Shown here: positions 16,461 through 25,091 of the stretch, in pieces
Layout of the letters: each line of letters opens with the position of its first letter
Numbering within the stretch: position 1 is the stretch's first letter
NCBI GenBank assembly: GCA_963818505.1
Contig: CAWFSJ010000005.1
Coordinates: forward strand, 868,001-932,000
Length of the DNA: 64,000 bases
Direction: 5' to 3'
Source: JADKAV01 sp963818505
GTDB taxonomy: Bacteria; Actinomycetota; Actinomycetes; S36-B12; UBA10799
Made by a program: the position numbers and the translations under genes
Notes under the pieces: generated by a model
Database searches by the model: none
The model's input: only the letters and a program-made list of their open reading frames with translations
Told to the model about the DNA's origin: nothing

Positions 16461-17225
16461 TCAGACCCTCAGATCCCGGATGCGCGCAGCCAAAGCCTCA
16501 GGAACCACGGTGTCGGGATCTTGCAACCGGTCGGCCATCGCATCACGCACGCTGACCAGCGATGCGTACAGCGGGGGACAGGTGGGGCATCCCGCGAGGT
16601 GGCGTTCGACGGCGGTGGCCGTGGGTGAAGGTAGTTCCCCGTCGAGGTAGGCGCTGACATGCTGGCGGGCGTCCCAGCAGCGAAGCGGGATCTTCGAGGT
16701 TGCGATCCGTCGCTCATGGCCCCGGGCCATCGCCGAGACGAGCATCATCCGCCCGCGACGCAGGCGTTGCTTGGTCGCAGGAAGGCCGAGTTGCATCACG
16801 TCGGCGATCTCTCGAGCCGTCCAGCCCTCGGCATCGTGCAGGACGACCACACTGCGGTAGGCCACGGGTATGCGCACCAATGCATCCTGGACCTCCTCGG
16901 CTGTCTCGGTGCGAGTGACCACGACTGATGCGTCGACGGTGTAGTCGTCGTCGTGCCAACGTTGTTCCACCTCAAGGGCGAGGTCCTCGCTGGGCTCTTC
17001 ACGCTGCCGTCGGTAGTAGTCGATCGTCGTGTTGTGGGCGATACGGAACAACCACGGCCGAAGTCGGTCCGGTGAGGCCAAGGTGTGTGCCTTCTCGAGG
17101 GCTCGCACCATGGTCTCCTGGACCAGATCCTCGGCCGTGGTTGTATCGCGACTGATCGAGCGCACGTACCGGTACAGCTCTTGGGTGTGGTCGGGAAGAG
17201 TCCCGGCCAGTTCAGTCGCGTCCAC
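16461..17225 (-). CDS. ECF-type RNA polymerase sigma factor with fused zinc-finger anti-sigma-like tail
   Basis: 254 residues. Residues ~10-90 form sigma region 2 (ELYRYVRSIS ... DLVQETMVRALE ... RPWLFRIAHNTTIDYYRR) and ~110-165 region 4 with helix-turn-helix (REIADVMQLGLPATKQRLRRGR). After it, CWDARQHVSAYLDGELP plus HLAGCPTC has the H-x3-C-x2-C pattern of zinc-binding anti-sigma domains (zf-HC2). The tail in the same chain may hold the sigma region inactive until a redox or metal signal. It is downstream of the DUF2892 gene (11-base gap), probably one operon. Confidence 0.87.
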   Translation of the reverse strand: MDATELAGTLPDHTQELYRYVRSISRDTTTAEDLVQETMVRALEKAHTLASPDRLRPWLFRIAHNTTIDYYRRQREEPSEDLALEVEQRWHDDDYTVDASVVVTRTETAEEVQDALVRIPVAYRSVVVLHDAEGWTAREIADVMQLGLPATKQRLRRGRMMLVSAMARGHERRIATSKIPLRCWDARQHVSAYLDGELPSPTATAVERHLAGCPTCPPLYASLVSVRDAMADRLQDPDTVVPEALAARIRDLRV

Positions 17226-17236
17226 CGCATTTCAGC

Positions 17237-17449
17237 CTACTGGTGCTGAGGCACCTTGCAGGTCGAGATGCCGAACACCCGGTACAGGGGGCAGAATCCG
17301 ACGGCGGCGGTCACGAGCATCACTGCGCCGACCACTGCCAGAACGATGCCGCCGATACTGCTCAGGCCTACTGCGAAAGCTGCGATCAGGGCGACGACGC
17401 CGATCACCACGCGGATGATCCGGTCTACTGAGCTCTCGTTGGTTGTCAT
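17237..17449 (-). CDS. Small DUF2892 (YgaP-like) membrane protein
   Basis: 70 residues: a charged N-terminus with DRIIRVVIG, two hydrophobic segments and a Cys-containing end (GFCPLYRVFGISTCKV), exactly the DUF2892 pattern (R-I-x-R-x-x-x-G ... CPxYxxxGxSTC). These proteins often accompany rhodanese or sulfur-handling genes. A strong ribosome site AAGGAGGAAACC precedes the ATG. It heads the unit with the sigma factor gene, so it may be part of the same stress response. The two Cys near the membrane could be redox-active (inference). Confidence 0.85.
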   Translation of the reverse strand: MTTNESSVDRIIRVVIGVVALIAAFAVGLSSIGGIVLAVVGAVMLVTAAVGFCPLYRVFGISTCKVPQHQ

Positions 17450-17536
17450 GGTTTCCTCCTTGGGTTGGTCTCACCTGTTAGGACGCAGGAACCCCCAAAA
17501 GGGATACATACTTGCCTTCTGCGAAGGGCGGACGAA

Positions 17537-19258
17537 TTGCGCACGGTGGCTTGCCTGTTGGCGGTGGTCTTAGCGGGCTCTGGTGCTGGACCCGCCGTCG
17601 CTGATGTCTTTCACCTGCCACACGACTCCGACCGCGGCGCTCACCTGACCAGCAAGGCACGCAAGGCGCCGGGGTCGGCCAAAGTGGCGTTCACGCTGGG
17701 ACTGCGCCGTGCCGAGGAGAGTGCTGAGCAGGCTCTGCGAGCTGTGTCCTCTCCCGGATCCAACCGGTATCGCAAGTTCCCCGGTCGCAAGCGCATCGCC
17801 AAGGACTTCGGTGCGACGCCGGCGACACTCAAGGCAGTGCGCAGGAGTGCGCAGGAAGCCGGGCTGAACCTGCGTCTGGATCGCACCGGGGTGTTCGCGC
17901 AGGTGACCGGCACCGCAGCCCAGATGTCCGCCTGGGTCGGCAAACCGGTAAGGGTCCAGCAGGGCACCCGTGGCGGCTTGCAGGCCAGTTTCTACTTCAG
18001 TGACGGCCAGGTACCCAAGTCGATCCGCGAGCACGTGACCGAGACGGTGCTGCTGGACGTCCAAGTAGCGACCCCGCCAAGCAGTTCCCTGGCGTATGCC
18101 GGCAAGAACGACGGTACGCCGCGCAGTTGCCTTCCCAGCGCATCACCGCAGATCAGCCAGTACGCCTACTCCTACAACCAGTTACGCAGCGCTTACGGCG
18201 TGGACACACTGGCCTGGTCGCCCAAGATCGGTAAACGCACCAGGATGGCCGTGGTCTCCCAGGGTGAGGGTTTCTCCCGCTCCGCGCTGCGGGCTTCTGC
18301 CTTGTGCTTCGGCCTGCCGGAGATGACGTTCAAGCGGGTGGCCGTGCCAGGGCTGTCCGCGGCGCTGCCCGTCGGTGATGAGGGCAACCTCGACATGCAG
18401 GTCGTGCAGGCCGTGCTGGCGCCCGGTAGTGCGGTGACAGTTGTCGAAGCGGCCGGCTTCGACCAGCGCGACTACCTCACCTGGTCAGAGGTCTACGCGC
18501 AGAAGGCGTTGCCCCATGTCGCCACCACGTCCTATGGATACTGCGAACGGCAGTTGTCGAGACTGCCGCGCGGCGCGCTGTCCCTGACGGAGTCGGTACT
18601 TCGCCGCATGGGTCTGGCAGGCATCACCGTCATGGCGGCCGCAGGTGACCGGGGTTCCAGCGACTGCGTCAACAACGCCACCGGCAAAGGCCCCCGTGGC
18701 GCGGTGGTCGGGTATCCGGGCGCCAGCCCCTACGTCCTGGCCGTGGGCGGATCGCGCATCCAGATGAGCACGGACAACACACGCGTCTCCGAGGTCGTCT
18801 GGAACTCAACGGGACTGGCCCCGCCGCTGGGACCCGACAAGACGGCCGGCGGTGGCGGGGTGTCCAAGGTGTTCGCACGGCCGTGGTGGCAGGACCGCGT
18901 GACCAAGACCGCCGGTCGCGTGGTGCCTGACATCTCCGCCCACTCGGCGGGCGCTCCGGGCTGGCCTGTCATCAGCATCGACAGCGGCCAGCCGATCGTT
19001 TCCCCCGTGGGTGGGACGAGCGCGGCCTCACCTTTCATCGCAGCCACGGTGGCGCTGATCGCAGCCAAGCAGGACAAGGGATTCGGTCTGATCGCCCCCA
19101 CTCTTTACGCGATGCCCGAGTCGGCGGTCTACGACATCACGAAGGGCGGCAATGACCTGTTCGCAACGGGTTGTTGTTCGGCGAAGGTGGGCTTCGACCG
19201 GGCGAGCGGCCTGGGTGCGCCGCGCTTCGAGAGATGGCCCGCGGACCTCCCGCAGTAA
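17537..19258 (+). CDS. Secreted S53 (sedolisin/kumamolisin) peptidase with pro-domain
   Basis: About 573 residues. TTG 17537 is preferred: it gives the signal peptide MRTVACLLAVVLAGSG...AVA and has GAAGGGCGG upstream; the frame is open back to 17465. A ~150-residue pro-kumamolisin activation domain precedes the catalytic domain. Glu282 and Asp286 (DEGNLD), the oxyanion Asp371 (AAAGDRGSSD) and Ser495 in GGTSAASP form the sedolisin catalytic set, and the C-terminal YDITKGGND and GFDRASGLG provide the calcium site. It is an acid-acting endopeptidase outside the cell, activated by removal of the pro-part. Confidence 0.9.
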   Translation: MRTVACLLAVVLAGSGAGPAVADVFHLPHDSDRGAHLTSKARKAPGSAKVAFTLGLRRAEESAEQALRAVSSPGSNRYRKFPGRKRIAKDFGATPATLKAVRRSAQEAGLNLRLDRTGVFAQVTGTAAQMSAWVGKPVRVQQGTRGGLQASFYFSDGQVPKSIREHVTETVLLDVQVATPPSSSLAYAGKNDGTPRSCLPSASPQISQYAYSYNQLRSAYGVDTLAWSPKIGKRTRMAVVSQGEGFSRSALRASALCFGLPEMTFKRVAVPGLSAALPVGDEGNLDMQVVQAVLAPGSAVTVVEAAGFDQRDYLTWSEVYAQKALPHVATTSYGYCERQLSRLPRGALSLTESVLRRMGLAGITVMAAAGDRGSSDCVNNATGKGPRGAVVGYPGASPYVLAVGGSRIQMSTDNTRVSEVVWNSTGLAPPLGPDKTAGGGGVSKVFARPWWQDRVTKTAGRVVPDISAHSAGAPGWPVISIDSGQPIVSPVGGTSAASPFIAATVALIAAKQDKGFGLIAPTLYAMPESAVYDITKGGNDLFATGCCSAKVGFDRASGLGAPRFERWPADLPQ

Positions 19259-19323
19259 CTCACATCGCCGGTCACGGTCGCGTAGATCGGCGTTCATCTG
19301 CTCGTCACCTTCACAATGGGCGG

Positions 19324-19977
19324 GTGCCGGAGTTGATTCTGGAGGTCCTCCCCTTCGCTATCGGGGTGTTCGCCTCGCCGTTGCCGGTGATCATCGCGAT
19401 CGTCATGCTCTTCACTGCCGATCCGCGCAGAACCTCGGTGTTGTACGTCGCGACGTGGGTCGGCGGCCTCACGGTGGTGACTGTGGCCTTCACCCTGTTC
19501 GCAGAGGCCTTGGGATTGGGCGCGGACCCGCCCGCTTGGGCCCCCTGGGTGCGGATCGGGCTGGGTGTGGCGCTGCTGGCACTTGCGGTGAAGGTGTGGC
19601 TGGGGCGGTCCTCGGGCTCAACCCCCGAGTGGCTCGAGGGCCTCCTGCAGGCGGGCCCCCGCGAGGCGTTCCGGTTCGGGGTTCTCATGTCGGCGGCGAA
19701 CCCCAAGGAACTCGTGATGGCGCTGGCGGCCGGGTTGGCGATCGGGACCAGCGGGGCGGGGGTGTCCGCGTCCGCAGCGGCTCTGGTGGCGTTCATCGTG
19801 GTCGGGGCGGCAAGCGTGGCAGGGCCGTTGGTGGTCTTTCTCGTCGGTGGTGATGCAACCCTGAAGGCGCTCACCGAGGCCAGGGACTGGTTGCAGCGCA
19901 ACAACAACGTCGTGGCCGCAGTTGTGCTCGGCCTGCTCAGTGTGTGGCTGATCGTCGGCGGGATTCTCAAGCTCTAG
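19324..19977 (+). CDS. GAP-family (Sap-like, LysE-superfamily) membrane transporter
   Basis: About 217 residues, six membrane helices, start chosen at GTG 19324 in front of the first helix (PELILEVLPFAIGVFASPLPVI). The AANPKELVMALAAG segment in the second half is typical of the GAP/LysE superfamily; mycobacterial Sap moves sulfolipid, others small molecules. Substrate cannot be predicted. The gene lies 65 bases after the S53 peptidase gene and 34 before the GMC oxidoreductase gene, all on one strand. Confidence 0.78.
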   Translation: MPELILEVLPFAIGVFASPLPVIIAIVMLFTADPRRTSVLYVATWVGGLTVVTVAFTLFAEALGLGADPPAWAPWVRIGLGVALLALAVKVWLGRSSGSTPEWLEGLLQAGPREAFRFGVLMSAANPKELVMALAAGLAIGTSGAGVSASAAALVAFIVVGAASVAGPLVVFLVGGDATLKALTEARDWLQRNNNVVAAVVLGLLSVWLIVGGILKL

Positions 19978-20011
19978 GCCGCCCACGGCCGTTGTGGGCT
20001 GTAATGGGACT

Positions 20012-21493
20012 ATGCGCTACGACGTCGCCGTCATCGGTTCGGGTTTCGGAGGCAGTGTCGCGGCGTTGCGCGCGGCCCAGGCCGGACGTTCCGTGGTGGT
20101 GCTCGAGCAGGGTCGCCGCTTGACGGCCGAGGACCTCGAGGCAGGGGCCCGCAGCGCCAAAGCCCTGCTCTGGGAACCGGCTGTAGGCCTGCACGGCTAC
20201 TTCCGGCAGACCTTGTTGCGGCACTTGACGGTCGTGGGCGGGGTGGGAGTCGGTGGCGGGTCCATCGTCTACGCCGCAGTACTGCTGCAGCCCCGCTCGT
20301 TCGATGCGCCCGGCTGGACCCGGGCCGGGGTCGACTGGGCTGACGAACTGGCCGGCCATTTCCAGCAGGCTGGGCTGATGCTGGGCCGAGAACGCAACCC
20401 GCAGCGCGGCCTTCAGGACCAGTGGTTGCAGGCGGCCGCGGAATCGCTGGGTGTCGGCCAGACGTACGGCGCGACGTACCAGGGGATCCGATTCGCCGAC
20501 TGCATCGCGTGCGGCCAGTGCATCACGGGATGCCCGCATGGCGCCAAACGCTCCACCGACCTGACGTACCTTGCGCAGGCCGAGGAGCTCGGTGCGCAGA
20601 TCCGGCCCCTGTCCAAGGTCCACATCCTGGTCCCGCTGAACCCTGGCTGGCGCATCGTCACGCGCAACCCGTTGACCGGTGAGGTGTCCAGCGTCGAGGC
20701 CGACGAGGTCGTGCTGGCTGCCGGTGTGCTCGGCACGGTCGAGCTGCTCGCCGCCTGCCGCGACCGCTGGAAGACCCTTCCGGGAATCTCGCCCATGCTG
20801 GGCAGGCACGTACGCACCAACTCAGAGGCATTCGCGGCCATCCTGCATCCGCAGGGCACCGACGTGACCGAGGGTGCGACGATCTCCAGCGACTTCTACC
20901 CAGACCCGATCACCCACGTGACGAACAACCGCTTCCCCCGTTCGTACGGGTTCATGCGCTGGTACCTGTCGCCGGTCGTGAACGGCAACCGGCGAGTGCA
21001 GACGTTGAAAGCCATGGCCCGTCACCCGGGGATCGCCACGGCCAACGCCCGGGCCCGCGACTGGTACAAGCGGGTCACCATCCTGACGGTCATGCAGCAC
21101 GCCGACAACGAGATGGCCTTGGACTATCGCAAGGGACCACTCGGATGGGGTCTGCGCTCTTCCATCCCGCACGGGGTGCAACCGGTGCCCGTGAGCCTGC
21201 CGCAAGCCGACGCTGCCGGGCGAGCCGTGGCGCAGGCCAGCGGGGGGCAGGCCTACTCCACGATCTTGGAGAGCCTGCTGGGCATGGGTGCCACTGCCCA
21301 CATCCTCGGTGGCGCGGTCATCGCCCCGGACTCCGAGCAGGGTGTGGTCGATTCCGACCATCGCGTGTTCGGATACGAGGGGTTGCGGATCATGGACGGC
21401 TCCGTGGTCCCGGAGAACGTGGGAGTCAACCCTTCTTGGACCATCACGGCCATGGCCGAAAGGGCCGCCGAGAGGTGGCTTACGAAGACTTAA
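20012..21493 (+). CDS. FAD-dependent GMC-family oxidoreductase (cholesterol-oxidase-like)
   Basis: 493 residues. The FAD-binding Rossmann motif is GSGFGGSVAALRAAQAG, followed by VVVLEQG. The C-terminal GMC signature includes DGSVVPENVGVNPSWTITAMAE, which holds the Asn and the His-replacing region near the flavin. A four-Cys run DCIACGQCITGCPHGAK (C-x2-C-x2-C-x3-C-P) in the middle resembles the Cys motif seen in mycobacterial ChoD-like enzymes and could bind a metal or cluster. Likely oxidises an alcohol, possibly a sterol; substrate uncertain. ATG 20012 directly precedes the FAD motif. Confidence 0.85.
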   Translation: MRYDVAVIGSGFGGSVAALRAAQAGRSVVVLEQGRRLTAEDLEAGARSAKALLWEPAVGLHGYFRQTLLRHLTVVGGVGVGGGSIVYAAVLLQPRSFDAPGWTRAGVDWADELAGHFQQAGLMLGRERNPQRGLQDQWLQAAAESLGVGQTYGATYQGIRFADCIACGQCITGCPHGAKRSTDLTYLAQAEELGAQIRPLSKVHILVPLNPGWRIVTRNPLTGEVSSVEADEVVLAAGVLGTVELLAACRDRWKTLPGISPMLGRHVRTNSEAFAAILHPQGTDVTEGATISSDFYPDPITHVTNNRFPRSYGFMRWYLSPVVNGNRRVQTLKAMARHPGIATANARARDWYKRVTILTVMQHADNEMALDYRKGPLGWGLRSSIPHGVQPVPVSLPQADAAGRAVAQASGGQAYSTILESLLGMGATAHILGGAVIAPDSEQGVVDSDHRVFGYEGLRIMDGSVVPENVGVNPSWTITAMAERAAERWLTKT

Positions 21494-21561
21494 CGCACGA
21501 TGTGGAATGCAGGAAGTGTCGAGCGTGCTTAAATGGTTGTAGAGACGAAAGGGAGAACATC

Positions 21562-21735
21562 ATGGGTTTCTCGAAATGGGCCAAGCAGGCGCAGAAGCTG
21601 GCGAACCAGCACTCCGACAAGATCAACTCAGGGATCGACAAGGCCGCCAACAAGGCCAAGACCAGCCAGCCGAGCAAGAGCAGCTACGTCGACAAGGCGG
21701 CGGAGTACGCGAAGAAGACCGTCAACAAGGCCTAG
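21562..21735 (+). CDS. Small MT0933/Rv0909-like protein (putative antitoxin family)
   Basis: 57 residues, highly charged and Lys-rich: MGFSKWAKQAQKLANQHSDK followed by a repeated IDKAANKAK / VDKAAEYAKK pattern. This matches small actinobacterial proteins annotated as MT0933-like antitoxins, which begin with MGF and contain DKAxxxA repeats. No toxin gene is adjacent, so an antitoxin role is doubtful here; it may be a general stress-related helical protein. The ribosome site AAGGGAGAAC is well placed. Confidence 0.72.
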   Translation: MGFSKWAKQAQKLANQHSDKINSGIDKAANKAKTSQPSKSSYVDKAAEYAKKTVNKA

Positions 21736-21761
21736 CTGCGGCTTCGAAGCCCGGGTGCGAC

Positions 21762-22646
21762 TCAGTCGTGATGCCGGGGCAGGACCAGTGTGGGCACGGT
21801 TGCGGCCCGCAATATCTTGTAGGTCGTGTCACCGAGGAAGATCCGCCGCAGGATGCCGCCGGAGGCGGAGGCCACTACCAGCAGATCGCCGTCCTGCCAG
21901 TCCTCGCGGCTCATCGCCGCCAGTGGTGAGTCCCCGACGAGGATGTCGTTGCTGATGTTCAGGTCGTCGCTTTGGATGAGGGCGAGCGCGTGTTGCTGGT
22001 GGGAGCGCAGCATCTCCAGTGACGCAGTCAACACCGACCCCTCGGCGTCAGCACCCAGGTCGGATCCGTAGACGCGGTGGCGGATCAGCAGCGTCAGCAA
22101 CCGCAACGGCACCCCGGCGGCCCTGGCCAGTTCCACGCCGCGCGCGGTCGCGACCTCGCCTTCCGGCCCTTGCGAGAAGCCCACCAGAACCCGCCCAAGC
22201 CGGGCAGCCGGATGACGGGCGTATCCCGAAGGGACCAGGACCAAGGGGATCGCGCAGTGGTGCAGTAGCTGGTTGGTGGTGCTGCCCATGGCGAAGCGAC
22301 CGATCGATCCCCCGGGCCCGCTGCCCACAACGACGAGGTCCGCCCCGATTTCTGAGGCGATCTCCGAGAGGCCACTGCCCAGCGAGCGGTGATGGTGAAC
22401 GATCGTCTGTGCAGTCAGCCCGTACTGTTCCTTCAGCCTGTCCGCGATACCGTCCACGATCGCCGCCGAACTGTCGCCGCGCTGTTGCTGCCAGCGCGGG
22501 TCGAGGTGGTCGTTGATGTACTCGTCGTCTGTGGCGCTGACCGTGACCACCGATATGTGGGCACCGAAGGTCTGGGCGAGAGTGGCGCCAAAGGCCACCG
22601 CATCCGTGCTGGTCGAGTCATCAGCGACCCCGATTACCAATTTCAT
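21762..22646 (-). CDS. Universal stress protein, two UspA domains
   Basis: 294 residues in two UspA-like halves. The first starts MKLVIGVADDSTSTDAVAFG and carries the ATP-binding run GSGPGGSIGRFAMGSTTNQL (G-2x-G-9x-G-[ST]); the second half ends with LASASGG-like VVASASGGILRR and a conserved LGDTTYKILR. ATG 22646 is chosen with GGGAG upstream. It is divergent from the amino-acid permease gene; another two-domain Usp of about the same length follows that permease, and the two share the LGDxTYK ending. Confidence 0.88.
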   Translation of the reverse strand: MKLVIGVADDSTSTDAVAFGATLAQTFGAHISVVTVSATDDEYINDHLDPRWQQQRGDSSAAIVDGIADRLKEQYGLTAQTIVHHHRSLGSGLSEIASEIGADLVVVGSGPGGSIGRFAMGSTTNQLLHHCAIPLVLVPSGYARHPAARLGRVLVGFSQGPEGEVATARGVELARAAGVPLRLLTLLIRHRVYGSDLGADAEGSVLTASLEMLRSHQQHALALIQSDDLNISNDILVGDSPLAAMSREDWQDGDLLVVASASGGILRRIFLGDTTYKILRAATVPTLVLPRHHD

Positions 22647-22737
22647 ACTGTTTCTCCCGCCGCCCTGCATAGCGCCTTCCCTGGCCAGTACCGTAGCGCC
22701 GATGGCTGGTGCGATGCCGGTCCACAAGGGAGTCCAT

Positions 22738-24201
22738 ATGTCCAGCGGTCAGCCGTTGCTGAAGCAGATCATGCGGGTCAAGAACCCGGACCACATCGTG
22801 GAGGAGGCCGACCACGGCGGCCTGAAGCGCAGCATGGGTCTATTCGCGCTGCTGATGTTCAGCGTCGGCAGCATCATCGGCACAGGTATCTTCGTCATCC
22901 TCGGCGAAGCGATCCCCAAGGCCGGTCCAGCGGTCATCATCTCGTTCATCCTGGCCGCAGTCGTCTGTGCGTTCTCCGCACTCTCCTACGCCGAACTTGC
23001 CGGCACCATCCCGGTCTCCGGATCGTCGTACTCCTACGCCTACGCCACCCTCGGCGAGATCCTCGCCTGGGTCTGCGGCTGGTGTCTGATGCTGGAGTAC
23101 GGTGTCGCGGTCTCGGCCGTCGCGGTGGGCTGGGGGCAGTACCTCAACGAGTTCCTGTCGGCCTTCGGCATCCAGATACCACCGGAGTTCGCGAACCCAC
23201 CCGGCGACGGCGGCGTCGTCAACCTCCCGGCCGTGTTCGTGGTGGTGGCCTGCATGTTCCTGCTGCTTCGTGGTGCCAGCGAGTCGGCCACCATGAACAA
23301 CATCATGGTCATCCTCAAACTGGCCATCCTCCTGTTCTTCTGCGCGGTGGCCTTCACCGCGTTCGACGGCGGGAACTTCCAGCCCTTCATGCCGCTCGGT
23401 GTAGCAGGGATCGGGGCGGCGGCAGGCCAGGTGTTCTTCTCGTATATCGGTTTTGATGCCGCATCCACCGCTGGAGAGGAGGCGAAGAACCCCAAGCGCG
23501 ACCTGCCGATCGCGATCATCGCCTCCCTGGTCATCGTGACGATCATGTACCTGCTGGTCACGGTGGCAGCGATCGGAGCCAACGGCGGCCAGCCCGCCGA
23601 CTATGAGGGCAAGAGCAGCGAGGCGGTCCTGGCCCAGATCGCCAACGACGTCACGGGCAGCACCTGGGCCGGGACGCTCATCGCCTTGGGGGCGGTCATC
23701 TCGATCTTCTCCGTGGTTCTGGTCACCATGTACGGCCAGACCCGCATCCTGTTCGCGATGGGCCGCGACGGGTTGCTGCCCAAGACCTTCACCAAGGTCA
23801 ACCCCCGCACCCAGACCCCGGTCAACAACACGATCATCGTGACGATTGTGATCTCGATCCTCGCGGCTCTCATTCCGTTGGGTCAGCTTGCCGAAGCGAC
23901 CTCGATCGGCACACTGTTCGCATTCATGATCGTCAACGCCGGCGTAATCAGCCTGCGCAGGAGCCGGCCGAATATGGACCGCTCCTTCAAGACCCCTCTG
24001 TACCCGATCACGCCGATCCTGGGTGTCGTGGGTTGCCTGTACCTCATCCTGTCCCTGGACGTCATCACCTGGATCGTCTTCTTCATCTGGTTGACGATCG
24101 GGCTGATCATCTACTTCACCTACGGATACCGACGATCGCGGCTGGCCCTGGGCAAGGGCGACGATTGGGTCCAGGACCCCGAGCCGCCGGTAGTCAGGTG
24201 A
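22738..24201 (+). CDS. APC-superfamily amino acid permease (cationic amino acid transporter type)
   Basis: 487 residues, about twelve or thirteen membrane helices. The N-terminal LKRSMGLFALLMFSVGSIIGTGIFVILG segment contains the substrate-backbone-binding G-[ST]-I-I-G-T-G-I-F motif of APC permeases, and the FFSYIGFDAASTAGEEAKNP segment is the classic helix 6-7 signature of the CAT (arginine/lysine) type. ATG 22738 has AAGGGAG upstream. The Usp gene starts 4 bases after the stop, so the pair is one operon; Usp-like proteins are often regulators of such permeases. Confidence 0.9.
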   Translation: MSSGQPLLKQIMRVKNPDHIVEEADHGGLKRSMGLFALLMFSVGSIIGTGIFVILGEAIPKAGPAVIISFILAAVVCAFSALSYAELAGTIPVSGSSYSYAYATLGEILAWVCGWCLMLEYGVAVSAVAVGWGQYLNEFLSAFGIQIPPEFANPPGDGGVVNLPAVFVVVACMFLLLRGASESATMNNIMVILKLAILLFFCAVAFTAFDGGNFQPFMPLGVAGIGAAAGQVFFSYIGFDAASTAGEEAKNPKRDLPIAIIASLVIVTIMYLLVTVAAIGANGGQPADYEGKSSEAVLAQIANDVTGSTWAGTLIALGAVISIFSVVLVTMYGQTRILFAMGRDGLLPKTFTKVNPRTQTPVNNTIIVTIVISILAALIPLGQLAEATSIGTLFAFMIVNAGVISLRRSRPNMDRSFKTPLYPITPILGVVGCLYLILSLDVITWIVFFIWLTIGLIIYFTYGYRRSRLALGKGDDWVQDPEPPVVR

Positions 24202-24205
24202 ACCG

Positions 24206-25072
24206 ATGAAGATCCTGGTGGGGGTCACTCCCGATTCATCGGCAGACGACGCGATGGCACTCGGCGCCGTACTTCAGCGGGCGGTGGGCGGCGAAGTCGT
24301 ACTGGGCCACATCTTCGCCGCACCCGTGGATCAGGCAGGCAAACGCAAAGTCGATGCCGAATGGGTTCAGTACTTGCGCGCCGACGCCCTGGAGACCATG
24401 GCCGAAGCCAGCAGCGAGGCGCAGAGGCAGGGGCTCACCGAGTTCGCCACAGTCATCCACGGGCACCGATCCAGCGGTGTGGGCCTCGACGAATTGGCCC
24501 ACAAGATCGGCGCGGACATGATCGTGATCGGCAGCGCGCCTGGTTCGGCCAACGGCCGCTTCCTGATCGGTTCCACGGCTGATCAACTGCTGCATGGCGC
24601 GCACGTCCCGATCGCCCTTGCCCCCGCCGGTTATCGCCGGATGAGCCCTGAATCGCTCGGGCGACTGGTTGTCGCTTTCCAGGACACCCCCGAGAGCCAC
24701 AAGGCCTTGGAATGGGCCGCCATGCACGGCCACGGTTGTCGGATCACCGCACTGACCGTGCTGGTACGCCACCGGGTGATGGGAAGCAGCCTGGCCTTCG
24801 ACGGGGAGAGCCTGGTGACACAACAATTGCAGGAGGACGCACAGACTGCGCTGGACTCGGCACTGAAGGGTCTGGGCGCCACTGCCGATGCTGAGATCGC
24901 CTACGGGGACAACGTCCAGTCCTCGCTCCAGCGCTTCGACTGGGACGGCGACGAACTACTGGTCCTCGCATCCGGAGGTTCGGTGTTGCGGCGGGTGTTC
25001 CTCGGTGACATGACCTACAAGCTGGTCCGGGCGGCCCCGGTTCCTGCGATTGTGCTGCCGCGCCACACGTAG
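24206..25072 (+). CDS. Universal stress protein, two UspA domains
   Basis: 288 residues with two Usp halves. The first includes GSAPGSANGRFLIGSTADQL (the nucleotide loop G-2x-G-9x-G-[ST]); the second ends VLASGGSVLRRVFLGDMTYKLVR. It is a paralogue of the Usp encoded on the opposite strand upstream of the permease. Translation probably depends on the permease gene (gap of 4 bases). A role as an ATP-responsive regulator of transport is inference from the layout. Confidence 0.9.
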   Translation: MKILVGVTPDSSADDAMALGAVLQRAVGGEVVLGHIFAAPVDQAGKRKVDAEWVQYLRADALETMAEASSEAQRQGLTEFATVIHGHRSSGVGLDELAHKIGADMIVIGSAPGSANGRFLIGSTADQLLHGAHVPIALAPAGYRRMSPESLGRLVVAFQDTPESHKALEWAAMHGHGCRITALTVLVRHRVMGSSLAFDGESLVTQQLQEDAQTALDSALKGLGATADAEIAYGDNVQSSLQRFDWDGDELLVLASGGSVLRRVFLGDMTYKLVRAAPVPAIVLPRHT

Positions 25073-25091
25073 TGCCCCCTAGTCTTGCCGG

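Noticed and set aside
21562..21735. Toxin-antitoxin module at the MT0933-like gene
   Set aside because: Neighbours are a GMC oxidoreductase and a universal stress protein; no toxin candidate is adjacent.
22840..24228. 462-codon open frame antisense to the amino-acid permease
   Set aside because: A mirror frame caused by high GC; sequence is low-complexity (His/Asp/Gln/Arg-rich), has no family features, and the plus strand is a clear permease.
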